Positions 10,743 through 21,193 of a stretch of 64,000 nucleotides of DNA are shown in pieces. The position numbers and the translations under genes were made by a program. The notes under the pieces are model-generated. The model was given only the letters and a program-made list of their open reading frames with translations, had not been told where the DNA came from and ran no database searches. Location: positions 1 to 64,000 of the forward strand of contig JASCIV010000001.1 in assembly GCA_030374735.1 (NCBI GenBank). The letters are read 5' to 3'. Numbering within the stretch: position 1 is the first letter of the stretch; each line of letters begins with the position of its first letter. Source of the stretch: Gracilaria caudata. Its lineage: Eukaryota; Rhodophyta; Florideophyceae; Gracilariales; Gracilariaceae.

Positions 10743-12013
10743 CTAGTGCTTTCGACTACGTCGACGTGGTTCACATCGAACTTCCTCTTCTTCGGAACCA
10801 GTTTCATCATCCTCGCTGTTTGACTGTGAAAACTCGACCAGTGGTTTCACATATTTCGTTGAACGGGAACCTTTGCGCGGCTTCTTTTTCGCTGGGGCAC
10901 GGCGATGTTTTTGCTGACGAGGAGGCATTCGTACGGGCTCTATCTCATCACTTTCATATGCATGATCAGATTCAAACGCTTCTTCACTCGTCCTGGGCTT
11001 CCCAGTTATGCGCCTCGTACCGGTTCCCCTCTGAGCACATGGAGACCTATGTGACGTTCTTTGTGAGCGCCGCGTGATCCGGAACACACCAACTCGTCCT
11101 CACGGTTCCTCACATGGGTTCCAATCAAGTCAGATTGGTTATTGACATTTCGTGTACGATCAGTTGTGCGTTCATGTTGTTCATCACCTGTCACTGTACG
11201 TTCCCTACTCTCTTCATTCATAGCGTTAATGGTGGCATTTCGGTGTGAAAGCTGGTCTTGGTTACCACCACTGTGTTCCCTGTTGCTATGGGATGCATCT
11301 GCTCGAGTACCTTGCATCTGGATCCTGACACTATGGGCTCTATCCTCGTTGGATGCCCTTGCTTGCCCTCGCCCTACCTGTCCCTGATTCCCGACAGTTT
11401 CCTCCGGGCTCGTATTGCTTCCCTGAGCCTGACCCTGTTGTGTAGCTGCGCCATTTTGAGGATTCTGTGTCGAAGCGCGCTGAGCTCGCTTGTTTGCCTC
11501 CACCAAAGCCTTCTTGTCTCTCTGCATTGATTCCTTTATGAAGTCTGTAACTACCCAGTAGTTCTGAGCGGCCGCAAGAACTATAAAGCGTCCCACAATC
11601 CTCCTCTTCAGTTGCATTAGCTGAGACCCGTACTCAATCTTAACCGATGTGTACGTCCTTTCACCTCGCTTGAGTCCTATATCCTGATACAGGAAGGACC
11701 TAATGTTGTCTTTAACTGCATTCGCCAGCTCCATGTATACTGGGTAGTCGTCACAAACAGTTGTATCTGCAGTAGCCAAAAGTTTCTCTCGATACATACG
11801 ATTGAATATCAATCGAGCCGAAACGGCAGTACCAGTGGGAAACCCAGGCTTGTCGGAAGCCTTCTGCTTTCTCTTGTAAGAAGCTGTTGGGATCGCGATA
11901 CAGTTTGCTGGAAGTAGTCTCTGACTAGAGCTCTCATTGGGAGTGGTGACGTTTTGCACCGCTGAGCTATTGGAATGGGAGTCTGCCGTAACTGGATGCA
12001 CTCGAGAACCCAT
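10743..12013 (-). CDS. Transposon ORF1 (accessory protein), copy A
   Basis: The minus-strand frame from 12013 encodes a Ser/Asn-rich start (MGSRVHPVTADS), then the conserved core shared with copies B and C: LLPANCIAIPTASYKRK, GFPTGTAVSARLIFNRMYRE, YPVYMELANAVKDNIRSFLY and AAQNYWVVTDFIKESMQRDK. A long Gln/Asn/Arg-rich low-complexity tail follows. Near 11,050-11,090 the reading moves into another frame that continues to 10743 with a basic and acidic tail (PAKKKPRKGSRSTKYVK, then Glu/Asp runs), so a single frameshift is likely. No known domain is recognised. By position and basic character it may play the part of the DNA-binding TnpA of plant CACTA elements; that is inference. It is divergent from the transposase across 546 bp. 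Confidence 0.7.
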
Positions 12014-12559
12014 CGTTCAGTAAAGCTCGCCTTTGTTGCACGGTTCGCATCACAAATGTCAGCAATCTGGAACGGAAGACGAAGGCGATGGAAATAAGAA
12101 CGTGGTATGCATGCACTCACCTCCTTTTGCTGTTGGAAGAGCGTCTCAGGAATGATTGAAGTAGAGACAAACCTAGGGAAACTCGATCTCTTCCAAGGAA
12201 TGCTGTCGAGGAGCAGACGGAGTAGAGATGCTCTCCAGAAACCGTGCAAGTGACATATATCATGGTTAAGTACTCTCATTCTCCAGAGCAGACCTTCGAA
12301 GCGAAAGAGAACTTGGCGCTATTTCTGAAATGAAAGTACCTTCATCAGTACAATAAGATCCTTGAGCTTATCATTTTGCAAATATTTTTGAAAGTTTTGA
12401 TATCCAGCAAAGTTGTAGGCCTGAATACATCCCTTTTCTGCGCGGTCATCTTGTGAACGTCAGTTTTGATCGAGCTCTTCCTCTCCCTAGCACTTGTCCC
12501 AGGTACGTTTTCACACTGAGAGAAAAGTATCTTCGTGAATAAGGTGTGGACACCTTGTA
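12014..12559. promoter_or_regulatory. Divergent intergenic region between ORF1 and transposase, copy A
   Basis: This is non-coding space between two outward-facing genes. The same arrangement exists in copies B and C, so both genes are probably driven from here. No specific box is claimed. Confidence 0.35.
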
Positions 12560-15500
12560 ATGAATAGTCGACGAAAGAGATGGGAATGTTCGGAAATAAT
12601 GGCGCGAAGTCGCTCAGTACCCAACGAAGAAGACCATCACTTTGATGCCATTGAAACTGATATTGGTTCATCCCCTCAAAGAAGGAGAAGAAGATGTAGA
12701 TGGGAGTTCCCGCTATCGTCTTCGAATCCGTTTCCTACAGAAAGCGTAGCTGCTGATCAAGAACCAGAGAAAGAAGCAATACACCCAAAAGAAGATTATC
12801 ATAGCTTTCCTGTTGAGTGCGGGAGTAACATCGATAACGAGGATGACTCCGTTGCCCCTGGAGAAATGGTCGTGGACGCCTTAGATATCACGTATGAAGG
12901 AGAAGAAGACATCGGAAACAACGAGAGCCAAGGGGGTGTAGCACAACCAGAAGTCGATCTAGATATCCCAAACTCTTTCGGTGACAGAAGCCATTCATCA
13001 CTCGGTTTAAGCTCTTACCCTGAGTCCATCAACCGGTATAATTCACCGTCATTTACATCATTTTCATGTTCAGATATTGACGTTGATGCTGTCGAATGCA
13101 CTGCTGTTTCGCGAGAGTACAAAAGACTCTCCGATTTTCCGTACACTGCTGAAATTTCAAACATCTCACAACCCAGGATTGAAAGGTTATTAAGATCACA
13201 GCCAATACAAGCCAAGGTTTCATATCGAAGTCTGCTCTCCTTTGCACATAGAAAATCTTTGTTGCACAAATCATTTCTGATCATGTGCCCTGAAGCGCAC
13301 AGTGCTTCCGCTGGAAAGCTACGAAGTGTTTCAGAATGCCCTATTTGTTGATAACCAATCAAGGGGTCGGGAAGCTCAAAGTTTTGGTTTTTGAAGCCTT
13401 CAACAGGAGTAACAGCACTATGTCGAGCGGAAGAGTCATACTCCGAAATCATGAAGGGTTACAAAGAGCTCGCGACTCTTGCTGCGGCATTGAAACCCGT
13501 TATCAAAGTCATGATTACTTCAATGGAAAGCTTTTCCAAAGAATGTATGGGGATGAAATCGCCGCTTGGGACGAGAGCAAAGATAGTATCTCCGTATTTC
13601 TCTCCCTATCAACTGACGGATTTGAATGTGCGAGAACCAGGACCGGTGACCCAATTACGGCTTGGCCTGTGGTCGGTAATGTGCTTAACTTTGATGTGAA
13701 GCATAGGTCGCGAGCAAGTAATGCTATATTGTTCGGCGTCATTCCTGGAACCCACGATTCTGAGTACTTCGACACATTCATGTATCATTTTGTCCAAGAT
13801 CTGCGAATGTTACAAAATGGAGTGCCGATTGTCTGTCATGATCAGCGACTTCGAACGCTAAAAGTCCATGTGCTGTTTTTCACATCTGACTGGCCGGCCG
13901 CTTCAAAAGTTCTTGGTTTCGTTGGCCACACAGGGACACTATTTTGTAGATTGTGCCACAAGCGAAAGACATTTGTACGAAGCTTGAAGTCTTCGTGCGT
14001 GATTTCAGACACGCCTCTAAACATTCAGCAAAATGAGATTCGGGGACGACAGTCATATAGAGTTGGTGATGTCATCAACTTCGAATGCGGTCAGCCACGT
14101 ACAACAAAGGAAAGTAAAGAAAACTGGAGAAATCTGGAGAAAACTACGACCAGTGCGGCTGATAAGAAGAGAATTTCGAAGGAAACGGGTATTAAGAGAG
14201 GTTCCTGTTTCAGATCATTATCAATCGATTTCAAATATTCGTTTCCGTATGACGTTATGCATTTAGTTCTCCTTGGATGGACCAAGCAACTGCTCAAACT
14301 TCTAGTTGGAGGCCACTCACAACATGAGATCTAACGTCATTGTCGAGATACTGCATCCCCTTCTCCATTTTGCGGAGCATTGACCAAGATCTGGAGACGG
14401 CCCCTGCGGGAATACCCGTTTCCCGGGGTCGTTCACCTTTACCTCTAAGTGACCTGAACCGGTTCAAAGCAGAGGACCTTAAACGACACGCAGAGTTGAA
14501 TATGATGCCATATTTACATGCACATCACCCGGAGTTCGAGACGCTCTGGATTTGGAACCTCACGTCAAGACTGGTCAACACATGTTTCGGGTACCAATGT
14601 TCGCCAAGTGTGGTCAAACGAATCGAGATCAATTGTTGAAGAGCTGTACACAAGGTTTGTAGCAAAGTTTTGTTGTTCTGAAGATGGTGCTTACTGTCTG
14701 ACTCCAACCACGCATGCAATACTCCATCTTCCAGAACTATTGTACGGGTACGGTGCCCTTCCGATAACCTCACAATTTCTAGTTGAGCGACTTCTCGGAG
14801 AGATTCGAAGGCGAGTGCAGTCGAAGTCAAACCTATCGGCACATCTTTTCCACAAAAACCACAAGTTGTTCGCGATCCGCATGATGAATGATGGCTTGGC
14901 ACCTCACAACGAATTTGAGAAGGATGTTCACCTTTCTTCTTTCCCTTCATCCGGTTCGTCGTCAAATGACGAAACTTCGTCTTCAAACATACTGGAACGG
15001 AGTTTTGCCCGTGTTCGTGGAGAAGGAGTGACTGTAGTACTCTCGAGACGTGTCCAAGCAGTTCTCGAAGGATATATCTGTGAAAATTTGGAACGCACAG
15101 CACATCCACACAAAGTTATAGCAATTAAGCAATTTCATGTGTGTTCGGTGTGCAAGAGTAACGAGGATTTCATGGTTCAGACGAAGGAATGGTTCGATCA
15201 AAGAACCCGTAGGAGTACCCAGGCCAGACAAAAGTACTACATTGCAGCCGAGTTCATCAGTACAGAGAGAGAAAACCAAAGCCCAGGAATAAATCTTGAG
15301 CACACTCCAAGTATAACTGCTGCCGATGCTCGGAAAGATTTGTACTATGGAAGCGTTAAGAGGATTATTGAAGTTTGTGTGCAAACGTCGATGAGACGCC
15401 AGCCATTCTACGGCATATTCGTCAAAATACAGTGGCAGTACGGGCTCATCCACAATGCACAACTTGATGTTGTGTACGCCAAAGGAGGGAGGCGTAGAAA

Positions 15501-15657
15501 CACAACCTTCGAACCAGTTCATTTTATCGAACGTGTCGTGGGATATTTGGATACAAGAGGTCGCCGTTACATTCTTGATAGAAGTAGATGTTCAAGGATC
15601 ACATGTGGCCTAGTGACGCTGCGCGGTATAGAAAAAGAAGAGGTGACTCGCCCTTGA
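12560..15657 (+). pseudogene. Tnp2/CACTA-like transposase, copy A (disrupted)
   Basis: It is homologous throughout to the transposases of copies B and C. The N-terminus has the paired basic-Trp motifs (RRKRWE, then RRRRCRWE). Next come an acidic linker, a Cys/His module ending CPIC, the STDGFECARTRTGDPITAWP block, VIPGTHDSEYFDTF, TSDWPAASKVLGFVGHTG with a second Cys pair, YDVMHLVLLGW, and a helical C-terminal part (EELYTRFVAKF, HAILHLPELL, VERLLGEIRRRV). These match the Transposase_21/Tnp2 layout, which cuts and pastes DNA with a DDE catalytic core. Breaks: consecutive TGA and TAA at 13349-13354, a frame change near 13.48 kb, and further changes near 14.32 kb and 14.6 kb. The copy is almost certainly inactive. 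Confidence 0.85.
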
Positions 15658-16245
15658 CCACTTGCATGTCCAACCAAATACACCCACCAATAAACTTCCC
15701 CACAGCATTGATTCACACGTTACACTGTTCGGATCGAGCCCGACTTCGAGAAGGGAGGCAGACGAAACAGTGTCGTTCACAAGTAGTCACAGGCAATGAT
15801 AATTCGTTACGGCAAGGAACGGATGGGCAACTTCTCATACTGTTCACATCATCCGCTGCATTGTAAAGTGCTCAACAGTATAGTTCCACTTTTTGAACAC
15901 TCAAAATCCATGGCAGTAATGACGTGGGAGAACATAATGTTCCATGAAATGTTTGGCAATGGCTGCACCAAAGCCATCAGAGTAGCTCCTGCTCGTTTTC
16001 CTAAAGTGGTGATAACGAAGCGAGGCCGGAAGAGATGCTTCCCAGCGAAGCTGCGAGAGGCCGTACCATGATGTAGCAGTGGAGGCAAAAGTGGTCCAAA
16101 TAATGTTCATAATTTGGACAAAAATTGTATTCATTCGTGTAGCGCTAGCTCCAGATTATTGCCACAAGTACATGGATCGTGCCGCGTCCGGTGCGCGGCA
16201 CGTTCCAAGTGAACCGCGGTGCGCATCCATCTTCTTGAGGCGAAC

Positions 16246-17154
16246 ATGTCTGGGTCATACAGAGAGGTTACCATACCATCCAATATTGCTTTCCCGTTGA
16301 ATACAGTTCTGGTTCCATCCGATACACAGCTACTGGCCGTTCGCGATTCGCTTTCCTCCGGGAACCGAAACTCCGTTCCAGAAAATGTGGTCGTTCTCTC
16401 AAAGAAGTCACATAATGTTGCGAAGTTGGGACCGAACGTCTCTAATGGGTCTTTGCGAAAGATATTGTGGCGGGAGATCGAAAAGAATCGATGTGCAGAA
16501 AACGAAAGTCGTCGAAACCGAGACAAGATCAAAAGGGCGAAAGAATCTGCGCAGAATCGGGAGTTGCGTCTACGGAAACGAAGAGCATGGTACAAGAAAA
16601 AGTATCCAAACTCAAGATCTTCTTCTCCAACGGATGACACAGATGTGTCGTACTCGAGTACTGATGCTAAACCGAGTAGTTCTGCCACTGACTCTCATTT
16701 GGACGAAAGTCCAGGTGAGGACACAAGCTGTCATAATAATGAATCAATAACTGCATCCAAAGGAAGTGATTCTTTATGCGATTCCTCGGACACAACATCG
16801 AGTTCTGCCAAGAGTTTCGATGAATCAGCGGGTGACACCAGTGTCAATGATGCTGGAGGTTGTTATTTGTATGAGATTCACGTGGATTCTCAAGTCATCA
16901 AGACACACACGCATCTGTTGAAACCAGTATCCAACATCCCGTCGTCAAACATAGTTTTACTCCGTGTAACTCCTGGTGTCAGCGAAGCCGTTGTTGACAA
17001 TTCTTCTTCTGTACCAAGCACCTCCCATGATGCAGTTGCTTCGGAACCTGGAGTCCATGAATTAGAGCAAACTCAGGGGACAGACGATGAAAATGAAGCC
17101 CATGATAATGAGAAGGCTATTGATGATAGCAATAGAAGTAACCTGTCAAAATGA
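16246..17154 (+). CDS. Transposon ORF3, basic-region protein, copy A
   Basis: Intact, 302 residues. ATG at 16246 is chosen over the upstream ATG at 16219 because MSGSYREVTIP aligns with MSDDYLELKIS of copy B. After a variable N-terminus comes the conserved block NGSLRKILW, then a strongly basic helix (ESRRNRDKIKRAKESAQNR, LRLRKRRAWYKKK). A Ser-rich linker follows and a conserved C-terminal module, YLYEIHVDSQVIKTHTHLL. The basic helix suggests DNA or RNA binding, like the basic part of a bZIP without its leucine zipper. No known family is recognised. It lies 590 bp downstream of the transposase on the same strand; its role in transposition is inferred from conserved linkage only. Confidence 0.7.
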   Translation: MSGSYREVTIPSNIAFPLNTVLVPSDTQLLAVRDSLSSGNRNSVPENVVVLSKKSHNVAKLGPNVSNGSLRKILWREIEKNRCAENESRRNRDKIKRAKESAQNRELRLRKRRAWYKKKYPNSRSSSPTDDTDVSYSSTDAKPSSSATDSHLDESPGEDTSCHNNESITASKGSDSLCDSSDTTSSSAKSFDESAGDTSVNDAGGCYLYEIHVDSQVIKTHTHLLKPVSNIPSSNIVLLRVTPGVSEAVVDNSSSVPSTSHDAVASEPGVHELEQTQGTDDENEAHDNEKAIDDSNRSNLSK

Positions 17155-17391
17155 AGTACTCATTACATGTGTTTTCATCGATATTATTCGTATTACGTAT
17201 GTGATGATGAGGCAAACATAGTACTCCGTTACGAAACGCGGAATGTGACCAAACTCGTGTTTTTTGTGGTGCTTCACGGAGTACTGCAACATAATCACCA
17301 TGTCCAAGAAACCTTGGCAGCTTACAAGCTGTCGTATGTCATACAGATACGACGGTAAAATACAAAACCTTCGCCTTCATTTGTAGGAGAG

Positions 17392-17823
17392 TTAACTCTG
17401 CATATATATAATGGTTGTGTGTACAACGCGAATCCTCTTGCCCGGGAAAAGTTCAACGCACCACATATGTCGTGGCAACCAGCTTTCATACATAATTTGT
17501 TGTGCGCGTCTTGTGTTAGTAGCGACTATGCGTAGATTTGCTTCTCGTGTCACGTATCGAATAAAGAGCTCGTGCTCGAGATTCACAGGATTCTTCAGGA
17601 AAGGATTATTGTGTCCCATGCGTTTGATCTCGTTCCGTATGCTGCGCAACCAGCCATCACAATTTCCCTTTTCATGTCTGGTAAGCTCATAGTTGACAAT
17701 GCGTTCGTGATGACCGTCGCACAATTTCTTGGGTACATACTTGCCACATTGCTTGTACGCCGAGGAGCTGAAATGATGTTTGTAGGTGAAGCACAGGCGA
17801 GGTTTGCAACTCCACAGCCACAT
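17392..17823 (-). CDS. Uncharacterised 143-residue ORF
   Basis: An open minus-strand frame with Cys/His pairs near its start (CKPRLCFTYKHH, KLCDGHHERI) and a basic helical centre (WLRSIRNEIKRMG, TREANLRIVATNTRRAQ). An overlapping plus-strand frame at 17572-17865 is also open, so strand choice is uncertain. I recognise neither. It lies just beyond ORF3 of copy A and might be part of the element's outer end. Confidence 0.3.
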   Translation of the reverse strand: MWLWSCKPRLCFTYKHHFSSSAYKQCGKYVPKKLCDGHHERIVNYELTRHEKGNCDGWLRSIRNEIKRMGHNNPFLKNPVNLEHELFIRYVTREANLRIVATNTRRAQQIMYESWLPRHMWCVELFPGKRIRVVHTTIIYMQS

Positions 17824-17879
17824 GAAGGTCTCTCATACATGGGAGCTGTGACAATTGAGATGTGAATAACATTCTCAAT

Positions 17880-18844
17880 GTACGTACTTGCTCTGTTTTG
17901 ATTCGATCTTTGGAAAGAGAGCTGTCATTAAGAAGTGGAGTGAGTTGACTTCCATAATTATTGCCATGAGCGCCGGTGATGGCGGACCGCTGCGTGCATG
18001 AATCCCGCTATGTCTCTTCCACTTTCATGGCTTGATACTCTGTGGATGAATCAAGAAATATAGTGGATTGGTCCCATTTTTGGAGCCCTGCTTGCAGCAA
18101 GATTGCATCGATGGTTCTCTGATGATAAACGTCATGTTCGACGTCTGGCGCAGAGACGTTTGAACAAAGCCACCAAATACGTCTCCTTCTCTGGCTGAAG
18201 GTCATGAAAAGGATGAGTAGTGTTCTTTGCTGAGGATCACAACTAAGTAATCAAACATTATCAGAGCGCAGTGCTTTTCGGTACTGTTCAACTCGACACT
18301 GAGATCGTTCGCATCACAATACTACCCCAGTCATGGTAGATACACCAATTTCGCACCTCGCTCTGGCCTGATCTCTTCTTAAGGCTGATCATTGAGAGTC
18401 AGTTAACTGCCTGTCATCCAAGTCCAATCTTTACACGTACCTTTGAAAGTAAATAGAGTAATTAGGTTTTACGAGAAGGCCGTAGATATTTGAAGCATCC
18501 TCAGCAACTCGATAGACTCGGACACTCAGCAAGTAGACTCACGTCGAGGAAGATACAGCAGACATGGTGTAGCGAATTGCGTATACGTATGAGTAAATAA
18601 TCCTCCTCCTGTTGAAATACTCCGGACTTCAGACGAAGTTCGGACTTCAGATGAAATTCGAACAACAGATATTACAACAACGTATGAGGTTCGAATTCCA
18701 TATTACAGTCATTACTTCGGCTTCAAACCAAATAGTTTCTTCCGGCTCTCCTCCGCACCCAGCACGCGCACGAACAGCGGGTAGCAGCTCAGAAGCACAA
18801 AGAAAGCCTCAACAGGCGTTACCGCCGAATAATTCGTCGGAGGG
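17880..18844. other. Intergenic stretch, nothing recognised
   Basis: Only short ORFs without protein-like composition. A small direct repeat (ACTTCAGACGAA / ACTTCAGATGAA) lies near 18,630-18,660. Confidence 0.35.
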
Positions 18845-19951
18845 TCACAGCTCATAAGCAGGTAGCCCCGGGTTGATTATGGCTGGCAGCAATGTCGGGT
18901 TGTCTATTTGGATGATATCAAAGTACATGTTCACGAGCTTTTCCTGCTCTACAACACGCTCCGCCTTTCTTTCATCGCCCACGACGGATTTTTCAATAGT
19001 CTGCGCGCTATCATCGTCCAGTTGGCGAGCGGCGGACGTCGCCTGAATTGTTTCGATTTGCCGGTGATCAGCGTCATACTTGGCGATGATACGAAGATTG
19101 ATGATGCAAAACGCGATCAGCAATGCAATAAAAACCGAGTCTGGGTCAAAATCGGGTACTGTTTCAAACATGTCGGCGTAATCATCAGCGCTACCATACA
19201 GCCAGTCACCGTCGGCGGACAGCTCGTTCAACTCGTATATACGAAGGCTAGACTCCTCGTCGCTGTCATATGTGCACAGACGGCGAATCCAGTGCATAAT
19301 GAAGGAGGCGCAGCGCTCGTCCTGGTTGAGACGGAGCATTGTGAAAAGCACGAGGTCGCGCAAACCAAAGTGGACACGTCCCATGAGCCGGAGAAGCACG
19401 AGACGATGCGCGACAACCTTTTCCAACAGCGGAGCGACCTTGTATGAGTACGCCATGCGCTCGATCACGTGCGCAAGCAAGCATCGAGCGCGGCAATAGT
19501 CGCGCGTCTCCGAAATGTACCAAAGGCCACCGCAATACTCCTCAAAGATATTACACGGCTCGTCAATATAGCCCTCAGACGTGAGCGGGCCGGTGTACGC
19601 CGAGAGTTGGGGTGTACGTGCGTCGACGGCTTTCTGTAGTTGGCTGATGCGCTTGCACTCAGCTTTGTGCTCGGGGAAGTCGCGCCGTTGACAGGAGGCA
19701 TTGCAGTAGTAGGCTAGCATACGGCGGGCACAGGCCTTGAGACGGCGTTCTTGCGAGGGGTCTTTGCGCTTGTGGCAGGTCTTGCAGCACCAGGTGGGGC
19801 AGGGGTCGGGGTCGGGGTTGGTGCCCTCGTATGACAGAATGCTCTGGCGCAGCTGCTTCAGGATGGCGTCTCCGCCCCAAGATGCCTCGAAGATGGGATG
19901 GTACATTTGGCGGCTTCGGTACCAACGTTGCACATCGAAGTTGCAATGCAA
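18845..19951 (-). CDS. MYND zinc-finger protein
   Basis: Intact frame of 368 residues. Residues about 54-100 form a MYND-type finger: CCKTCHKRKD, CARRMLAYYCNASCQRRDF and HKAEC supply the two interleaved Cys/His zinc sites (the final AYYC..C...H..C half is very typical). MYND fingers are protein-protein interaction modules in transcriptional regulators and methyltransferases. No SET domain is visible, and the rest is helical with a likely hydrophobic segment near the C-terminus (DSVFIALLIAFCIINLRII). It is one of the few unbroken multi-hundred-codon genes in the window and looks more G+C-rich than its flanks. The neighbouring NOL12-like gene is divergent from it. Substrate or partner cannot be inferred. 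Confidence 0.75.
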   Translation of the reverse strand: MHCNFDVQRWYRSRQMYHPIFEASWGGDAILKQLRQSILSYEGTNPDPDPCPTWCCKTCHKRKDPSQERRLKACARRMLAYYCNASCQRRDFPEHKAECKRISQLQKAVDARTPQLSAYTGPLTSEGYIDEPCNIFEEYCGGLWYISETRDYCRARCLLAHVIERMAYSYKVAPLLEKVVAHRLVLLRLMGRVHFGLRDLVLFTMLRLNQDERCASFIMHWIRRLCTYDSDEESSLRIYELNELSADGDWLYGSADDYADMFETVPDFDPDSVFIALLIAFCIINLRIIAKYDADHRQIETIQATSAARQLDDDSAQTIEKSVVGDERKAERVVEQEKLVNMYFDIIQIDNPTLLPAIINPGLPAYEL

Positions 19952-20434
19952 TTGAAGTCAGAGGCCGAACCGGCACCTTCGAACGGTGCACTGCACCTGA
20001 GTTTCCTTTGATCCCGGATCTTCCGTCTGTCCGTGAAATTCGGTTAGGAAAGCTGCCACGTGGCTATCAAAACTCCTTCGTTAGAAGGATCGAACTTCCA
20101 TGATGGAAGTATGAAAGTGGAATTCTTGTTTTCCACTTCGCCAAGTCCGCCACGTTATACCTCTTTTATGAAAATCCGCCCTCGTCTCTAACCTACCCTT
20201 GGCAAGTACGATGACGAAGGTGTTGATACATTTTTCTTAGAACACACGAAGGTAACTTCGGTAGATATCGGGAGCCCTGTATTAACTTATCCAGGGTACC
20301 TTTGGTACTCGATATACGACGGTGAAGGCGTTATTCATTCCCACCCCTGCCACACTTCAGTTCTAGTAGGTTTCTTCAAGAGTCTTTGGAGCGAGAAGCT
20401 ACACTTTTACTTCCGTTTGCAGTCTAGTTTCACA
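19952..20434. promoter_or_regulatory. Divergent spacer between MYND and NOL12-like genes
   Basis: About 480 bp between two outward-facing genes. It holds no ORF of note. It probably contains both promoters, but I cannot point to a specific box. Confidence 0.3.
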
Positions 20435-21001
20435 ATGACTTCAGCATCCCGTGGTCGACAGGGTGCGCCTGTGATTTATTCTGCTGACGCCCATCGCGAG
20501 GTTGTTACAGACTTTCGGCAACGGAAACAGCAGCGTCGAAAAATGGCTCAAAAACGTGCAGCAGAACAACAGAAGAAGAAAAGGCATGAACAGAGAAAAC
20601 AGCGTCGCGACGTTTTCCGAGCAAATAGAGAACAGATTCAAGCTGACTCTGAAGACGAGCCGGAGGAAACAAAATCGTCCCGTCAATCCACTCAATTTCA
20701 GGGGTCAGACGGTGTTGTTACGGCCGTGGTTAAGCCTCTTGACTTTGGGAAATCCGGTATTGTTCTACGAACAACCCAGGAGATGGTGAAATCTCAGACT
20801 TAAAGTGGAGATCAACAGCCATTGGAATCAACTAAAGATTCAAGATCGCCTAAATGGAAGTCCTTGTCAAAGCTTGGAGTTGTTAAGCCGAAAAAGAAGT
20901 CGTGGAATCGGAAGATCTCGTACAATCATATGTTGGCGAAAGGTAATTTACGCAAGGCGAAGTTGAAACGACGCAGAGAGGCTCGCAACAATGCCACATG
21001 A
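20435..21001 (+). CDS. NOL12: NOL12/RRP17-like nucleolar protein, one in-frame stop
   Basis: The frame from ATG 20435 encodes VIYSADAHREVVTDFRQRK followed by a long basic coiled coil (QQRRKMAQKRAAEQQKKK, RHEQRKQRRDVFRANREQ). This matches the start of the NOL12/Rrp17 family, whose members act in nucleolar pre-rRNA processing and 5'-3' trimming. A TAA at 20801-20803 falls in the variable linker (KSQT, stop, SGDQ). The same frame then continues for 65 codons with a lysine-rich tail typical of the family (KPKKKSWNRKISYNHML, LRKAKLKRRREARN) to TGA at 20999. The total length fits a compact NOL12. It is either a recent pseudogene, an assembly error or read-through. ATG 20435 is the first in frame. 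Confidence 0.65.
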
Positions 21002-21193
21002 ATAGAACCAGGGTTAAGAACAACTATCACCAAGATTGCACCATACTTCCTGCAGTTTTGTCTGAGGCATAGAGAGTGAGAAAGTATCTGCATTGTGTTC
21101 TTGCCACCGTCGTCACGCGTTGTCATGTAGAAATGACGGTAAAACCATTCTCATCGTGCCTCTCATCGTGCCTCTCTGGAACCAAGTTTCATA

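Larger units (their letters stand above)
10743..17154 (+). mobile_element. CACTA-type three-gene transposon, copy A
   Basis: The layout is ORF1 (minus), divergent promoter region, Tnp2-like transposase (plus), ORF3 (plus). The same order and relative polarity recur in copies B (49.4-55.6 kb, reversed) and C (56.6-62.9 kb). Limits given are the outermost recognised coding sequence; terminal inverted repeats and target duplications were not located. The transposase of this copy is broken, while ORF3 is intact and ORF1 has one frame change. Confidence 0.8.

Noticed and set aside
14525..15522. Long minus-strand ORFs opposite transposase A
   Set aside because: They are shadows of the conserved transposase frame on the plus strand.
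16385..16750. Second plus-strand ORF overlapping ORF3 of copy A
   Set aside because: It lies out of frame within the conserved ORF3, which aligns with copy B; a shadow frame.
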